Source of the DNA: CAYNHQ01 sp964397255
GTDB lineage: Bacteria; Bdellovibrionota_G; JALEGL01; DATDPG01
Assembly (NCBI GenBank): GCA_964397255.1
Contig: CAYNHQ010000002.1
Span: 372,001 to 436,000, forward strand
DNA length: 64,000 nucleotides
Reading direction: 5' to 3'
Part shown: one piece after another, positions 31,589 to 39,327 of the stretch
How the letters are laid out: every line of letters starts with the position of its first letter
How positions within the stretch are numbered: position 1 is the first letter of the stretch
The notes under the pieces: model-generated
What the model was told of the DNA's origin: nothing
Databases searched by the model: none
Seen by the model: only the letters and a program-made list of their open reading frames with translations
Position numbers and translations under genes: made by a program

Positions 31589-33100
31589 ATGAGATCCGCC
31601 AGCTCCGATCCATGCCGATTTCGCTGGTCGAGATCGAACTATTTGTGGATTGCCGCTTGGACTCTCTGCCTGGTGACCTGCAAGACATCTGATAACGCCA
31701 GCCCCACACCCACCCCATCAGCGACCGGCTCCCTCACGCCAACGCCATCCCCTACACCCTTGCCTACGCCCACGTTTAGCTGGCACCACCCATCCTCGCT
31801 AACGGACCACATTTCACCTGCGAGTGTTGACGCCCAGATGCCACAGGTCGCTATGGATGGTCTCGGCAGCACGATAATTACGTGGCAACAATGGGACGGA
31901 AGCAACTGGCAGGTTTTCAAGAGCGAGTATCGAAACGGTAACTGGACAAATCCTTCGAGCTTGGCGGACAACATCTCTCCTGACGGCACCGACGCTGTCT
32001 GCCCTCAGGTTGCGATGGCCAGTAATGGAGCCGCGCTTATTGCCTGGCAGCAGGTCGCGTACGGAGCCAAACAAATCTTCAAGAGTGAATTCAGAGGAGG
32101 CACCTGGACACACCCGAGTGGTCTAACTGACCACATCTCTCAGAGCGGGACAGACGCAGATTGCCCGCAGGTTGCAATGAACAATGTGGGCAATGCGTTG
32201 GTCGTGTGGTCCCAGCCTGACGGCACATCGTGCGGAGGCCAGCCCTGTCGACAGGTATTCAAGAGCGAGTACAGGTCCTCCTCCTGGCACCACCCCACCT
32301 CTCTTTCGGACAACATCTCCCCGGACGGGTACGCTACGGACTCACCACAGGCGGCGATGGATAACAACGGAAACGCGTTGGTCGTTTGGGAGCAACTTCT
32401 CAGTGGTGGCGGGTCCGGGATTTTTAAGAGCGAGTACCGAAACAACACGTGGACAAACCCATCCAGCATCACCGACTTCATTTCCCCCGGTTACCCAAGC
32501 CCGGCATACCTTCCGTATTCTGCGATGGACGACCTCGGTACCGCTCTGATCGGCTGGCAGGAGGATGCGGGCTCATATCAAATGTTTTTAAGCGAATACT
32601 CGGGCGGTATCTGGCATCACCCAGCCACCACCAACGACCACATTTCTGTTTCAGGCAGTGACGTTACGGCAGGTCCCAAGATCGCCATGGGTGGCGATGG
32701 TAGCCATTTGGTCGTTTGGTGGCAGAATGACGGTTCCCACACTCAGATCTTTAAAAGTGAGTACCGTGGAAGTTGGGTCAATCCATCCAGTCTCATGAAC
32801 AACATCTCCCCGGACGGAACTGACGCGCAATGGCCCCAAGTAACCATGAATGCGACGGGCGATTCGATCATTGTCTGGCAGCAGTCTGACGGTTTCCAAA
32901 CCCAGATTTTCAAGAGCGAGTACCGGGACGACGTTTGGAGACATCCGACAAGTCTCACGGACAACATCTCCCCGGATGGAAGCGCCGCAGATAGCCCCGC
33001 AGTGGCTATAGATGACAACGGGAACACGATCGTGGTCTGGCAGCAGTGGGACGGATCAACTGCCTGGCAAATCTACAAGAGTGAGTACCGAAGGTTTTGA
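31589..33100 (+). CDS. Lipoprotein with eight 54-residue repeats (probable beta-propeller)
   Basis: About 503 residues. A signal segment with lipobox (WTLCLVTC), a Pro/Thr/Ser linker (PTPTPSATGSLTPTPSPTP), then eight consecutive repeats of about 54 residues with the consensus SLTDNISPDGTDA-PQVAMD-GN-LVVWQQ-DGS-QIFKSEYR-W-P. Eight equal blades with a WQQ/SEYR strand pattern fit an eight-bladed propeller. Probably displayed on the cell surface. No catalytic motif. A TTG start at 31580 is possible. Confidence 0.82.
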   Translation: MRSASSDPCRFRWSRSNYLWIAAWTLCLVTCKTSDNASPTPTPSATGSLTPTPSPTPLPTPTFSWHHPSSLTDHISPASVDAQMPQVAMDGLGSTIITWQQWDGSNWQVFKSEYRNGNWTNPSSLADNISPDGTDAVCPQVAMASNGAALIAWQQVAYGAKQIFKSEFRGGTWTHPSGLTDHISQSGTDADCPQVAMNNVGNALVVWSQPDGTSCGGQPCRQVFKSEYRSSSWHHPTSLSDNISPDGYATDSPQAAMDNNGNALVVWEQLLSGGGSGIFKSEYRNNTWTNPSSITDFISPGYPSPAYLPYSAMDDLGTALIGWQEDAGSYQMFLSEYSGGIWHHPATTNDHISVSGSDVTAGPKIAMGGDGSHLVVWWQNDGSHTQIFKSEYRGSWVNPSSLMNNISPDGTDAQWPQVTMNATGDSIIVWQQSDGFQTQIFKSEYRDDVWRHPTSLTDNISPDGSAADSPAVAIDDNGNTIVVWQQWDGSTAWQIYKSEYRRF

Positions 33101-33280
33101 TCGGATTACTCTTGATACTGAGAACGAACTGTCGTAAAAAGAACCTGGCGGTCAACAATAATTTAAGGACCATCCTTTTAGGACGCCCTCATTGTCACGC
33201 CCGTAGCGGCGTAAGACCTACCAAAGACACAATTAAATCTTTCAAATCTTTTTTCAGCGCACGTGTGCGCATGGAGTCTT

Positions 33281-33595
33281 GTGTTATCGGTAGGGGACTG
33301 TCGCAAGATTCTCGGGAATCTTGCTCCAAAAGACGACGAAGCGCTAAGTCGATTCCGCGACGACGTGTACGCGATCGTTCGTATCATTCTCAATCTCAAG
33401 AGCCTTCCTTGTGGCTCAAACCTTTCTACCACCGAGTCTTCGAACGAGATCCAGGAGCAATTGACGCCCGAGGAACGAGACGAATGGGCGGAGCGCGCTG
33501 CCATCATCGAATACGACGGTGGAATCGAGAAACATTTGGCCGAGGCGAAAGCTTTGCAACTCATCAAGGGGAGGGGCTCTTCTGCTCTCCACTAG
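33281..33595 (+). CDS. Small protein upstream of the serine recombinase
   Basis: About 104 residues (GTG 33281; GTG 33263 also possible). The first half, LSVGDCRKILGNLAPKDDEALSRFRDDVYAIVRIIL, resembles small proteins often encoded just before large serine recombinases. The second half has LTPEERDEWAERAAIIEYDGGIEKHLAEAKA. It ends 4 bp before the recombinase start, so the pair is likely co-expressed. Possibly a recombination accessory factor, by context only. Confidence 0.6.
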   Translation: MLSVGDCRKILGNLAPKDDEALSRFRDDVYAIVRIILNLKSLPCGSNLSTTESSNEIQEQLTPEERDEWAERAAIIEYDGGIEKHLAEAKALQLIKGRGSSALH

Positions 33596-33599
33596 ACCC

Positions 33600-35132
33600 A
33601 TGTTGACGAAGTCAGGTGCTGTTACTTACTGCCGTGTTTCGACAGATGAACAGGTCGCGAATTTCAGCCTTCAGACCCAGGATCAGGAGACACGAGAGTA
33701 TTGCAAGAAAAACGGCTTTGAACTGGTTGCATCCTTTAAAGATGAAGGAGAATCAGCCAAGACAGCAGACCGCCCGGGCCTCATTCAAATGCTTGAATTC
33801 TGCCATAAGAATCGGCGGCGGCTCGATTACTTGGTGATTTACGCGGTTGACCGGCTCTCCCGAAACAATTTCGACTACGCACAGATTAAGAAATTACTTG
33901 ACCAGTTAGGGATCTCGATCAGAGCTGTAACCCAGGACTTCGATGACACGACCGAGGGGAAATTTCACGAGAGTTTGAACGTGATTCTCGCGGAGTTGGA
34001 CAACAATAGACGGGCTGATCGAACTAAGCGTGGAATGGAAGCTGCAATCAAAAATAAGTACTGGCCATTCGGCACGGCGATCGGCTACAGGAAGCAATAC
34101 GCATCTAGCGATGCGCGCGCCAGAATCGTCCATGACCCGGCGCGAGCACCATTTATCAAGATGATCTTCGAGCTGTTCGACAAAGACCAACATACGAAGC
34201 GCGAGATCCTATCGATTGTTTCCAACCTGGGACTCCGTACTCGAAAGGGCCGATGCCTTGCACCTGAAACCCTGGACCAGATTCTCCGGCGGCCAATTTA
34301 CGCTGGGCTGTTGCAGGTGAAGTCGTGGGACGTATGCGAGCCTGGCGATTTTGAGCCCATCGTTGATAAGGATTTATTCGAGCGCGTTCAGATAAGACTC
34401 TCCGGGCGATCTCCTCATCGGGTGAAACATTCACGGAACAACCCGGCTTTTCCGTTAACGAGGTTCGTCCGCTGTTCCCGTTGTGGCAAGCCTTTGACAG
34501 CGAGCCATTCGAGGAACCGGGTTGGGAACTTTTATCCGTATTACGGCTGCGTAACAAAGGGGTGCGGAATTAGAATCAGGGCCGAGAAGCTTGAAGCCCT
34601 GTTCCTCTCTCTTCTCGCCAACGTCCAACCTCAAACCAGTTATCACGAGTTATTCCGGGCTGTGATCATCGATGTCTGGGATGAGAACCGCCAGGATGTG
34701 TTGAAGAAAAAGAAACTAACAGAAGAAAGGATCTGCTTCTTGAAGCGACGTGAAGAAATCCTTCGAGAGCGGTTCATTTACGAAAAGGCCATTTCATCTG
34801 AGGATTACGAAGCCGAGAAGCAAACTCTGCTTCGCGAAATAGCGCTAGCTGAGATGGAGTTTCACGATCAAACGATCGAGGTACTGGACGTTTCCGGCGT
34901 ACTGGAATTTACGAGGATATTGCTGCAAGACACGGCTAAGCTCTGGCGGCAAATCGATCATGAGCAGAAGAGGAAACTCCAAGCGGTTCTATTTCCTGAC
35001 AAAATCACATTTGACGGCCAATCTTTTGGAACCGTGACAATGTCACCTATTTTCGAGATGTTACGGTTTCCGAAGGTTGAAAAAAAGCATTTGGCGTCCC
35101 CGACGGGATTCGAACCCGTGTTACCGCCGTGA
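33600..35132 (+). CDS. Large serine recombinase ending inside tRNA-Glu
   Basis: 510 residues from ATG 33600. Resolvase domain with catalytic Ser14 in YCRVSTDEQ, YAVDRLSRN and the RR-x-x-RTKRGMEAA hinge; recombinase domain (GTAIGYRK ... IRRRPIYAG-like RRPIYAGLLQ); zinc ribbon CSRCGKPLTA...YYGCVTKGC; then a coiled coil. The last 14 residues (HLASPTGFEPVLPP) are translated from the antisense of the tRNA-Glu 3' half, and the stop (35130-35132) lies within the tRNA anticodon-arm region. This places the gene at an element end that abuts its attachment site. Confidence 0.9.
   Translation: MLTKSGAVTYCRVSTDEQVANFSLQTQDQETREYCKKNGFELVASFKDEGESAKTADRPGLIQMLEFCHKNRRRLDYLVIYAVDRLSRNNFDYAQIKKLLDQLGISIRAVTQDFDDTTEGKFHESLNVILAELDNNRRADRTKRGMEAAIKNKYWPFGTAIGYRKQYASSDARARIVHDPARAPFIKMIFELFDKDQHTKREILSIVSNLGLRTRKGRCLAPETLDQILRRPIYAGLLQVKSWDVCEPGDFEPIVDKDLFERVQIRLSGRSPHRVKHSRNNPAFPLTRFVRCSRCGKPLTASHSRNRVGNFYPYYGCVTKGCGIRIRAEKLEALFLSLLANVQPQTSYHELFRAVIIDVWDENRQDVLKKKKLTEERICFLKRREEILRERFIYEKAISSEDYEAEKQTLLREIALAEMEFHDQTIEVLDVSGVLEFTRILLQDTAKLWRQIDHEQKRKLQAVLFPDKITFDGQSFGTVTMSPIFEMLRFPKVEKKHLASPTGFEPVLPP
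35081..35101. repeat. Putative att site at the tRNA-Glu 3' end
   Basis: 21 bp identical to 28118-28138, covering the A-tract flank and the last nucleotides of tRNA-Glu (including the encoded CCA). It marks the right junction of the recombinase-bearing segment. Confidence 0.75.
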
Positions 35133-35169
35133 AAGGGCGATGTCCTGGACCGGGCTAGACGACGGGGAC
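35092..35169 (-). tRNA. tRNA-Glu (UUC)
   Basis: 78 nt including an encoded CCA (35092-35094). The 7-bp acceptor stem is GTCCCCG/CGGGGAC, D-arm GTC...GAC, anticodon loop CTTTCAC (anticodon TTC) on stem TCGCC/GGCGG, T-arm ACGGGTTCGAATCCCGT. The 3' part is overlapped antisense by the serine recombinase reading frame. Confidence 0.95.
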
Positions 35170-35240
35170 GCAACTACACAAGGTCCACATTATATATGTG
35201 CCCGCAGGATCCGGCTTCGCCGGTCCGGAGGGTGGGATCC

Positions 35241-35263
35241 AAGAAGGGGCGGAGCCCCTTCTT
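35241..35263. terminator. Strong hairpin between tRNA-Lys and tRNA-Glu
   Basis: AAGAAGGGGC (35241-35250) and GCCCCTTCTT (35254-35263) form a perfect 10-bp stem with a GGA loop, 6 bp past the 3' end of tRNA-Lys. It ends in short T-runs in both directions, so it may terminate the tRNA-Lys transcript. Confidence 0.55.
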
Positions 35264-35268
35264 TAATA

Positions 35269-35343
35269 TGGTGAGCCGGGAGGGGATTGAACCCTCGACC
35301 CACAGATTAAAAGTCTGTTGCTCTACCACTGAGCTACCGGCCC
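35269..35343 (-). tRNA. tRNA-Lys (UUU)
   Basis: 75 nt with encoded CCA (35269-35271). Acceptor stem GGGCCGG/CCGGCTC (one G-U), D-arm GCTC...GAGC, anticodon stem ACAGA/TCTGT around CTTTTAA (anticodon TTT), T-arm GAGGGTTCAATCCCCTC. It lies 99 bp upstream of tRNA-Glu on the same strand. Confidence 0.95.
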
Positions 35344-35437
35344 GACCTATAAGGCGCAGCTTTATATCGGGCTTGAGCGAAATGGGCAAGATGACTGGGC
35401 TTTTTGCTCATATAGTGATACCTCGCCCGAGAAGGAG

Positions 35438-36010
35438 GTGTCTGAAATGGCGGAACTCAAGGTCGCGGTAATAGGTTCGGGAATTGTTGGGGAAGCATTG
35501 GCCAATGGCTTTATAAAACACGGCTATCAGGTGATGCGAGCCTCGCGTACCCCCGAAAAATTGCGAGAATGGAAGTCGAAAACAGGCGGTAAAGCCTCTA
35601 CAGGAGATTTTGAAGAAGCGACTCAATATTGTACAAATCCAATTTCCGACGAACCTCCAGTCAAAGGAGTTTTGAATTTTTTTACCGAGAGAAATGAATC
35701 GTTGATGGAAAGACTCCAGCGGTCGGCGCCCCAAGTGAATTTCGTGAAGGCTTTTTCATGTGTCGGCGCGGCGTTCATGGTGAATCCCATCTTCGGCAAA
35801 GAAAAACCAACAATGTTTATTTGTGGAAACAACGACGGAGCCAAATCTCAAGTTAGAGAAATTCTGACTCAGTTTGGTTGGGAGACCGAAGACATGGGTC
35901 CAGTAGAAGCCGCGCGCGCAATTGAACCGTTGTGTATCCTTTGGTGTCTTCCCGGCTTTACCAAAAACGAATGGTCGCACGCATTTCGTTTCCTAAAGAT
36001 GAGTGGATAA
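35438..36010 (+). CDS. NADPH:F420-oxidoreductase-like protein with an internal deletion
   Basis: 190 residues. N-terminal NADP-binding motif VAVIGSGIVGEALANGFIKHGYQV and the family-typical run TNPISDEPPVKGVLNFFT ... ESLMERLQR ... FVKAFSCVGAAFMVNP ... FICGNNDGAK ... EILTQFGWETEDMGPVEAARAIEPLCILWCLPGF. Between DFEEATQY and CTNPIS the expected ~28 residues (beta strand VVVLAVKG and next helix, ending VIDA) are missing without a frameshift. The Rossmann fold is therefore incomplete. It may be inactive, or the region may be altered. It begins right after tRNA-Lys and the mosaic island. Confidence 0.82.
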   Translation: MSEMAELKVAVIGSGIVGEALANGFIKHGYQVMRASRTPEKLREWKSKTGGKASTGDFEEATQYCTNPISDEPPVKGVLNFFTERNESLMERLQRSAPQVNFVKAFSCVGAAFMVNPIFGKEKPTMFICGNNDGAKSQVREILTQFGWETEDMGPVEAARAIEPLCILWCLPGFTKNEWSHAFRFLKMSG

Positions 36011-36101
36011 CTCAGAGATAATTGGACTTCGTCAGTAACTCCGCATGGAGCGGAGGTCTCAGGGTTGAGGCGATCCCTCCGCAGGATATGGCTTTAACTT
36101 A

Positions 36102-36578
36102 TTGAAATCACAGAATAAGGAATTGGTATGGCCATTGCTCTCGATCATTCTAATGAAGATTGTATTGATCGCCACTCTGTCGCTGCTATCGACCTCCTTG
36201 GTGGCAATCGCGCAAACCGACTACGAGGTCCCCGTAGAATTCGCCGTAAGCGGATTTGATGGGATGGCTCGAATGCTGAGTCGACGCGGGAATGTGCCAA
36301 TCAATTCGATTCGAACCATCGATGGCGAGTTACGCCTTCCAATTTCTTCTGATGGCAACGTAACTCTTCCCATAGCTCTCCCTCTTCAACCAGAAACACA
36401 AAAGACGATGTCTCTGGAAGAATTCAAAAAAGCAATGGATGCGCTCTTCAATGCAAAAAAAACGCTTCGGCTGGCGATTGATTATGTCACTGTATCAGTC
36501 AAGCAGGTCAACCGGACGAAAAGATGCGAATGGAAATCACTAGAAGAAGGCCTTCTTAGTTGCCGAGTCGAGCGATAA
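36102..36578 (+). CDS. Small secreted hypothetical protein
   Basis: 158 residues as open frame. A signal peptide begins at an internal Met (MKIVLIATLSLLSTSLVAIAQ, residues 18-38), so the start may be ATG 36153. The mature ~120 residues have no recognised domain, with a Lys/Arg-rich end and two cysteines (KRCEWKSLEEGLLSCRVER). Its 3' end overlaps the convergent 911-residue gene by 23 bp. Confidence 0.65.
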   Translation: MKSQNKELVWPLLSIILMKIVLIATLSLLSTSLVAIAQTDYEVPVEFAVSGFDGMARMLSRRGNVPINSIRTIDGELRLPISSDGNVTLPIALPLQPETQKTMSLEEFKKAMDALFNAKKTLRLAIDYVTVSVKQVNRTKRCEWKSLEEGLLSCRVER

Positions 36579-39291
36579 TGCGCGACCGATAGTACGTTGC
36601 CAGGTCATCTGCTGGAAAACCCCGAGTACTGTTGGCTAACCGTGACTCTACATATTCCGCCCATCGCTCTTCTTGGCTTCGATGACTACTTTGGCAAATC
36701 ACGGAAGCGGAACCCCTATAGATGGGTATCTCAAAGGGAGAATGAGGTTCGGTTTTTTCTCTCTCTTCCAATTGCGTTAAGCGTGCTTGATAACTTGCAT
36801 CAAGGCTAGCTATTTCACTCAAGTACTTTGCCTTCGCCTCGCGAATCAAGGGCTCGGCGCCATCCTCATCCACCCGCAATAAAGTAGGAACCTTCCGAGA
36901 CATTCGATCTTGTTCCAACGCAATACGTATGCTGCTTTCTAGTTCGCCTTGAATTTTTTTTCGTTCACCCCAATATGCTCGCGTCGCCTTTTCTTTCGGC
37001 GAAACGAATTGCACGAAGGCTTCATACTGGATGAGCGCCTGATCGAGAGCTCCTTTTGTTCTTGCCAACTCCTCAAAGGTCGTAACCGACGAGAACAATT
37101 GCCGATCAAACCGCATCATCCTCTTGGCTAAAGTTTGTTCCAGTGTGGAACGAGCCACGTTTTCAGTAATTACCTCTTCCGCGAAATCGATCCCGCTAGA
37201 AATTCCGAATACGAGAAGTGAACGAATGCTCATCCCCAGAAGCCACATGAGTGGAGATTCAGGCGCGGAGGCAGTGGAACCCATTTCCAATGTTCTGGAC
37301 GCTAGGCTTACTCCTTTTCCAGCATATCGAAGAATTCGGATCCCGCCTTCAACCGCACCAATAGCAGCTATCAATTTTGCGATCGTCTCGGGCTGCTCAC
37401 GCCACTCAAGATTTCCGTTCCAGACTTCAGTCGCTACGATCGATAGCCATAAACCCATTCCAAAGACCCCTACTTCGCCCATCCCGGCACTTGCAGCCAC
37501 CGTGGACCCTGCCGCTCCACCCGCGACCATGGGTGCGTATACGTTCTTCATCTCTTCTATTGACTGCGCAATCGTCAGCTTGCGTAATCGCATCGGATCT
37601 TGAGTAAGAAGATACTCAACCCATTTCTCTGCAAATGATCCGATAGCAAATGAAGCTCCGTCACCCGCCGGCCCCTTCGCGATTTTTCCCATTCTTTCTG
37701 AGCTCGCCATTAAAGCCCGTCGAAACGAAAGCTCCACAGCTGGCTTGGAAATCACCATTGGCTCGGAAGCGGGTCGAACTGAAATGAGATTATATGGATA
37801 TTGGCGTGGCGGGCGATCCGGTGGAATTCGGATGATCGGTCTCGGAGGGGGTTGTTTCTTTGTGGAGCGCGCTGAAATTAGCGCCTGGGCTCCATTCGTG
37901 GCTAAAAATCCCATTATGGGGCCCCCTTCGGATCCGTTTTTCGTTTGGCTCACGTAAACGTAAGCCAATTGAACGGGCATCATCTTTGGAAATTTTTTCG
38001 CCGCAATAAATTCAAAAGACTTGCCACCTTTCCGAAGTCGGACAATCTCTTCTTTTTCTTCGTTCGTGAGTGAATCAGCGACTTTCCGCGCCCACTTGAT
38101 TGCTCTTGAGTCTCCGGTAAGGAGCCGCCATCGATTCGAAGCATCGTTGGCCCGATCGTAAGCACCTGATGACTCGGATACCGAAGATGCAAGCATTGTT
38201 ATTTGTTGAGTCGAAAGAGACGGATTGAATATGGCAGCAAGTTCAAATGGATCAGCTGTCAGGGCCTCTCGATTTCCCTGGAACCAAGAAGGAACCAGCA
38301 ATTTCTTAACAAAGTTCGTTCGATTGGCTTCGTATTTGTGCTTTGTTCCGCGAGGTGACTTTCGATCCACAAATTCCGCTGGTAGGCGTGGGTCGCCTGT
38401 CTTTCTCAAATTATAGAGTCTCGTTAGTAAAGGTATTTCTGTGGGGAGTGCACGACCCCTCACTATCGTAGGTTTGATAACTTGTTGGCGAATGCGAAAA
38501 ATAATTGCCTCCACATTGATCGCATCCGAGCTAATCCCCTTCGACCTGGCGATCTGCCATTCACGTGAAAACTCGCGAACAACGAAATCAAGGTACCAAG
38601 GCTCCCCTTTTCTGCTCGTTTTGCCCGTTGTTCCATGAAAATTGCCCTCTCGAAAAGCTATGGGCAGAGCCGGATCGCCCGCAAGCCGTCTTCTACGGAG
38701 TTCAGAAAATAGCGTGTTTTCGGCGGGGCGCCGTTTCCCCAGCCGATCAGCCTCTCGGACAATAATCTTTCGAATATCGCGAACGATATCGACGATCTTG
38801 ATCACCTCTGGTTTTACCCCCCGCGCAATAAAACCATTCCAACGTGAATTAAACTCGTTAATAAGAAAATCAGAGTACCAAACGTTAATCCGTGTCCTTT
38901 TTGCAGATGTTCGCGTATTCAAGAAATTGCCCTCCACATATTCTGTGGGAAGGCTTGAATCGTGGTTCCGTTTTAGAATCACAAGTCTCTTACCTATCGT
39001 TCCAACGTCCGGAGACTTTATTCCTCTTTTTTCACCTTCTTGAACAATGGTTGGAAAGATTTCCCTTACAATTGCTGCAATGTTGATCTCTGTCGGAAGT
39101 TTTCCTTCTTGTCGTTGAAGATTCCACCGTTTTGTGAATTCAGATTCGAGAATTGGGATATACCAGGAAAGGGCTTGTCCTGTCGGAGATACAAGCTTAG
39201 GTTCTTCGCCGTCATCTGCCGCAAACGTGGCCGATATTCCACAAGTGAGCAAAATGACGAGAATTTGTCGCGTAAATTTCCCCACTCCCAT
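36556..39291 (-). CDS. 911-residue secreted protein with three novel N-terminal modules
   Basis: A signal peptide (QILVILLTCGISATFAAD), then three tandem modules of about 90 residues (roughly 42-128, 138-223, 233-320). Each begins WY-x-x-x-L/V-x-x-EF-x-x-x-W, has a basic helix (IVREI / IVRDIR / IIFRIR) and ends R-x-x-GDP-LP-EF. The middle (~420-560) is Pro/Arg-rich. Around 600-700 there are Gly/Ala-rich hydrophobic helices (MVAGGAAGSTVAASAGMGEVGVFGMGLW). The end is a charged helical region with a late segment VICQSSHRSQEERWAEYVESRLA. I recognise no family. A surface or injected (toxin-like) role is conceivable but unproven. Confidence 0.75.
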   Translation of the reverse strand: MGVGKFTRQILVILLTCGISATFAADDGEEPKLVSPTGQALSWYIPILESEFTKRWNLQRQEGKLPTEINIAAIVREIFPTIVQEGEKRGIKSPDVGTIGKRLVILKRNHDSSLPTEYVEGNFLNTRTSAKRTRINVWYSDFLINEFNSRWNGFIARGVKPEVIKIVDIVRDIRKIIVREADRLGKRRPAENTLFSELRRRRLAGDPALPIAFREGNFHGTTGKTSRKGEPWYLDFVVREFSREWQIARSKGISSDAINVEAIIFRIRQQVIKPTIVRGRALPTEIPLLTRLYNLRKTGDPRLPAEFVDRKSPRGTKHKYEANRTNFVKKLLVPSWFQGNREALTADPFELAAIFNPSLSTQQITMLASSVSESSGAYDRANDASNRWRLLTGDSRAIKWARKVADSLTNEEKEEIVRLRKGGKSFEFIAAKKFPKMMPVQLAYVYVSQTKNGSEGGPIMGFLATNGAQALISARSTKKQPPPRPIIRIPPDRPPRQYPYNLISVRPASEPMVISKPAVELSFRRALMASSERMGKIAKGPAGDGASFAIGSFAEKWVEYLLTQDPMRLRKLTIAQSIEEMKNVYAPMVAGGAAGSTVAASAGMGEVGVFGMGLWLSIVATEVWNGNLEWREQPETIAKLIAAIGAVEGGIRILRYAGKGVSLASRTLEMGSTASAPESPLMWLLGMSIRSLLVFGISSGIDFAEEVITENVARSTLEQTLAKRMMRFDRQLFSSVTTFEELARTKGALDQALIQYEAFVQFVSPKEKATRAYWGERKKIQGELESSIRIALEQDRMSRKVPTLLRVDEDGAEPLIREAKAKYLSEIASLDASYQARLTQLEEREKTEPHSPFEIPIYRGSASVICQSSHRSQEERWAEYVESRLANSTRGFPADDLATYYRSRIIARLGN

Positions 39292-39327
39292 TTGTCATGA
39301 GTGGCCTAACACGATGCGTTAGTGGCG

